From positions 53,210,975-53,274,974 of the forward strand of contig JACSVZ010000007.1 in assembly GCA_014706295.1 (NCBI GenBank): 64,000 nt of DNA, read 5' to 3'. The translations under genes were made by a program, and so were the position numbers. A model generated the notes under the pieces. It ran no database searches and was not told the origin of the DNA. It was given only the letters and a program-made list of their open reading frames with translations. This DNA is from Lycocorax pyrrhopterus obiensis. Lineage: Eukaryota > Chordata > Aves > Passeriformes > Paradisaeidae. This document shows positions 63,382 to 64,000 of this stretch, piece after piece (the stretch's first letter is position 1; the number at the start of each line of letters is the position of its first letter).

Positions 63382-64000
63382 GTACAAAATTATAATAAAG
63401 ATACCCATTTATACATGTGGTTTTATCCATCCACCTCCTAAATTGATTAAACTTCCTGGTAGAGAAGCCACTGATTTTAATTACACAGCCCATCAATGAT
63501 GTATGTCCATCTACTTTATTACATATTTTCATTGTCATTCTTTAAATTATTTTCTTCAGACTGTTAGCAATTGATTTTTTCAAGTGTCTTTTAAAAACAG
63601 GACTGTCTGATTTGGCCTGATAATACATATTTAATCCTTTAATACCTCAAAATAAATATTCTGCTTCATAGTAGCCAGACATTGCACTTGACATTACAAG
63701 GACACACAGCTACTATATCATCTTGTTTGGGAAACATGGGATATACAAGTATACAGAAAATTTGGCCCTTTGTTTAAACCTTGTAAGTGTTTTTTTCCCC
63801 TCAGAAATACATATCTGTCTTCCAAAAAAACATCTCACAAGATTAATGAATATTCCCTTTGTTAAAAACTTTCACATTCTCTGGTCAAGAGGAACAATGT
63901 CCAGCTCGTAATTAATCTGCACTCTGGTTCAAGGACAGAATTATTTACTTACAAACTTGGAATGCCAGAGATTGAAAACACATTTTCATCAGGATACTAA

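Larger units (their letters stand above)
48522..64000. other. Intergenic or intronic DNA, no gene seen
   Basis: Fifteen kilobases with no recognisable coding or RNA gene. Supported items are two perfect inverted repeats, old-repeat relics, homopolymer tracts and one small tandem duplication, each listed separately. The consecutive plus-strand open frames at 61.1-61.85 kb (64-95 codons) match nothing I know. Confidence 0.65.

Overview
The window is AT-rich vertebrate DNA, most likely from a bird. The strongest evidence is a 5'-truncated CR1 LINE at about 47.2-48.5 kb. It carries a decayed reverse-transcriptase ORF and ends in the ATTCTATGA-like short repeat that terminates avian CR1 copies. 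A much older LINE 3' end near 35.0 kb, scattered relics of an old amniote repeat, and a retroviral-type LTR near 9.5-9.9 kb fit the same picture. A crocodilian or other sauropsid cannot be fully excluded from sequence alone.

I recognise no host protein-coding gene, tRNA, rRNA, CRISPR array or bacterial-type operon. Nearly all open frames are 60-135 codons, lie in overlapping frames, and look like chance ORFs in low-GC DNA. The window therefore reads as intergenic or large-intron sequence.

Layout. 1-9.4 kb: unique AT-rich DNA with short tandem duplications and a cluster of octamer (ATGCAAAT) motifs at 7.1-7.4 kb. 9.43-9.88 kb: LTR-like element. 11.15-11.58 kb: an isolated GC-rich, CpG-dense block of uncertain origin, possibly a minus-strand LTR. 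12.46-12.56 kb: a second possible minus-strand LTR fragment. 12.7-34.9 kb: mostly featureless, but with the longest non-repeat ORF (192 codons, 19974-20552) followed by a close AATAAA signal, and relics of an old repeat at 22.1-22.3 and 23.5 kb. 34.93-35.18 kb: ancient LINE tail. 35.2-47.2 kb: nothing recognisable beyond small repeats. 47.24-48.52 kb: CR1. 48.5-64 kb: unique DNA with two notable perfect inverted repeats (54.1 and 59.25 kb), old-repeat relics (55.5 and 60.9 kb) and homopolymer tracts.

There is no gene network to describe. No strong case for a new biological system emerged. The best items for follow-up are the CpG-dense block at 11.15 kb, the CpG-rich but AT-rich patch at 6.53-6.66 kb, the 192-codon ORF with its poly(A) signal, the octamer cluster, and the 31-nt perfect inverted repeat at 59251.
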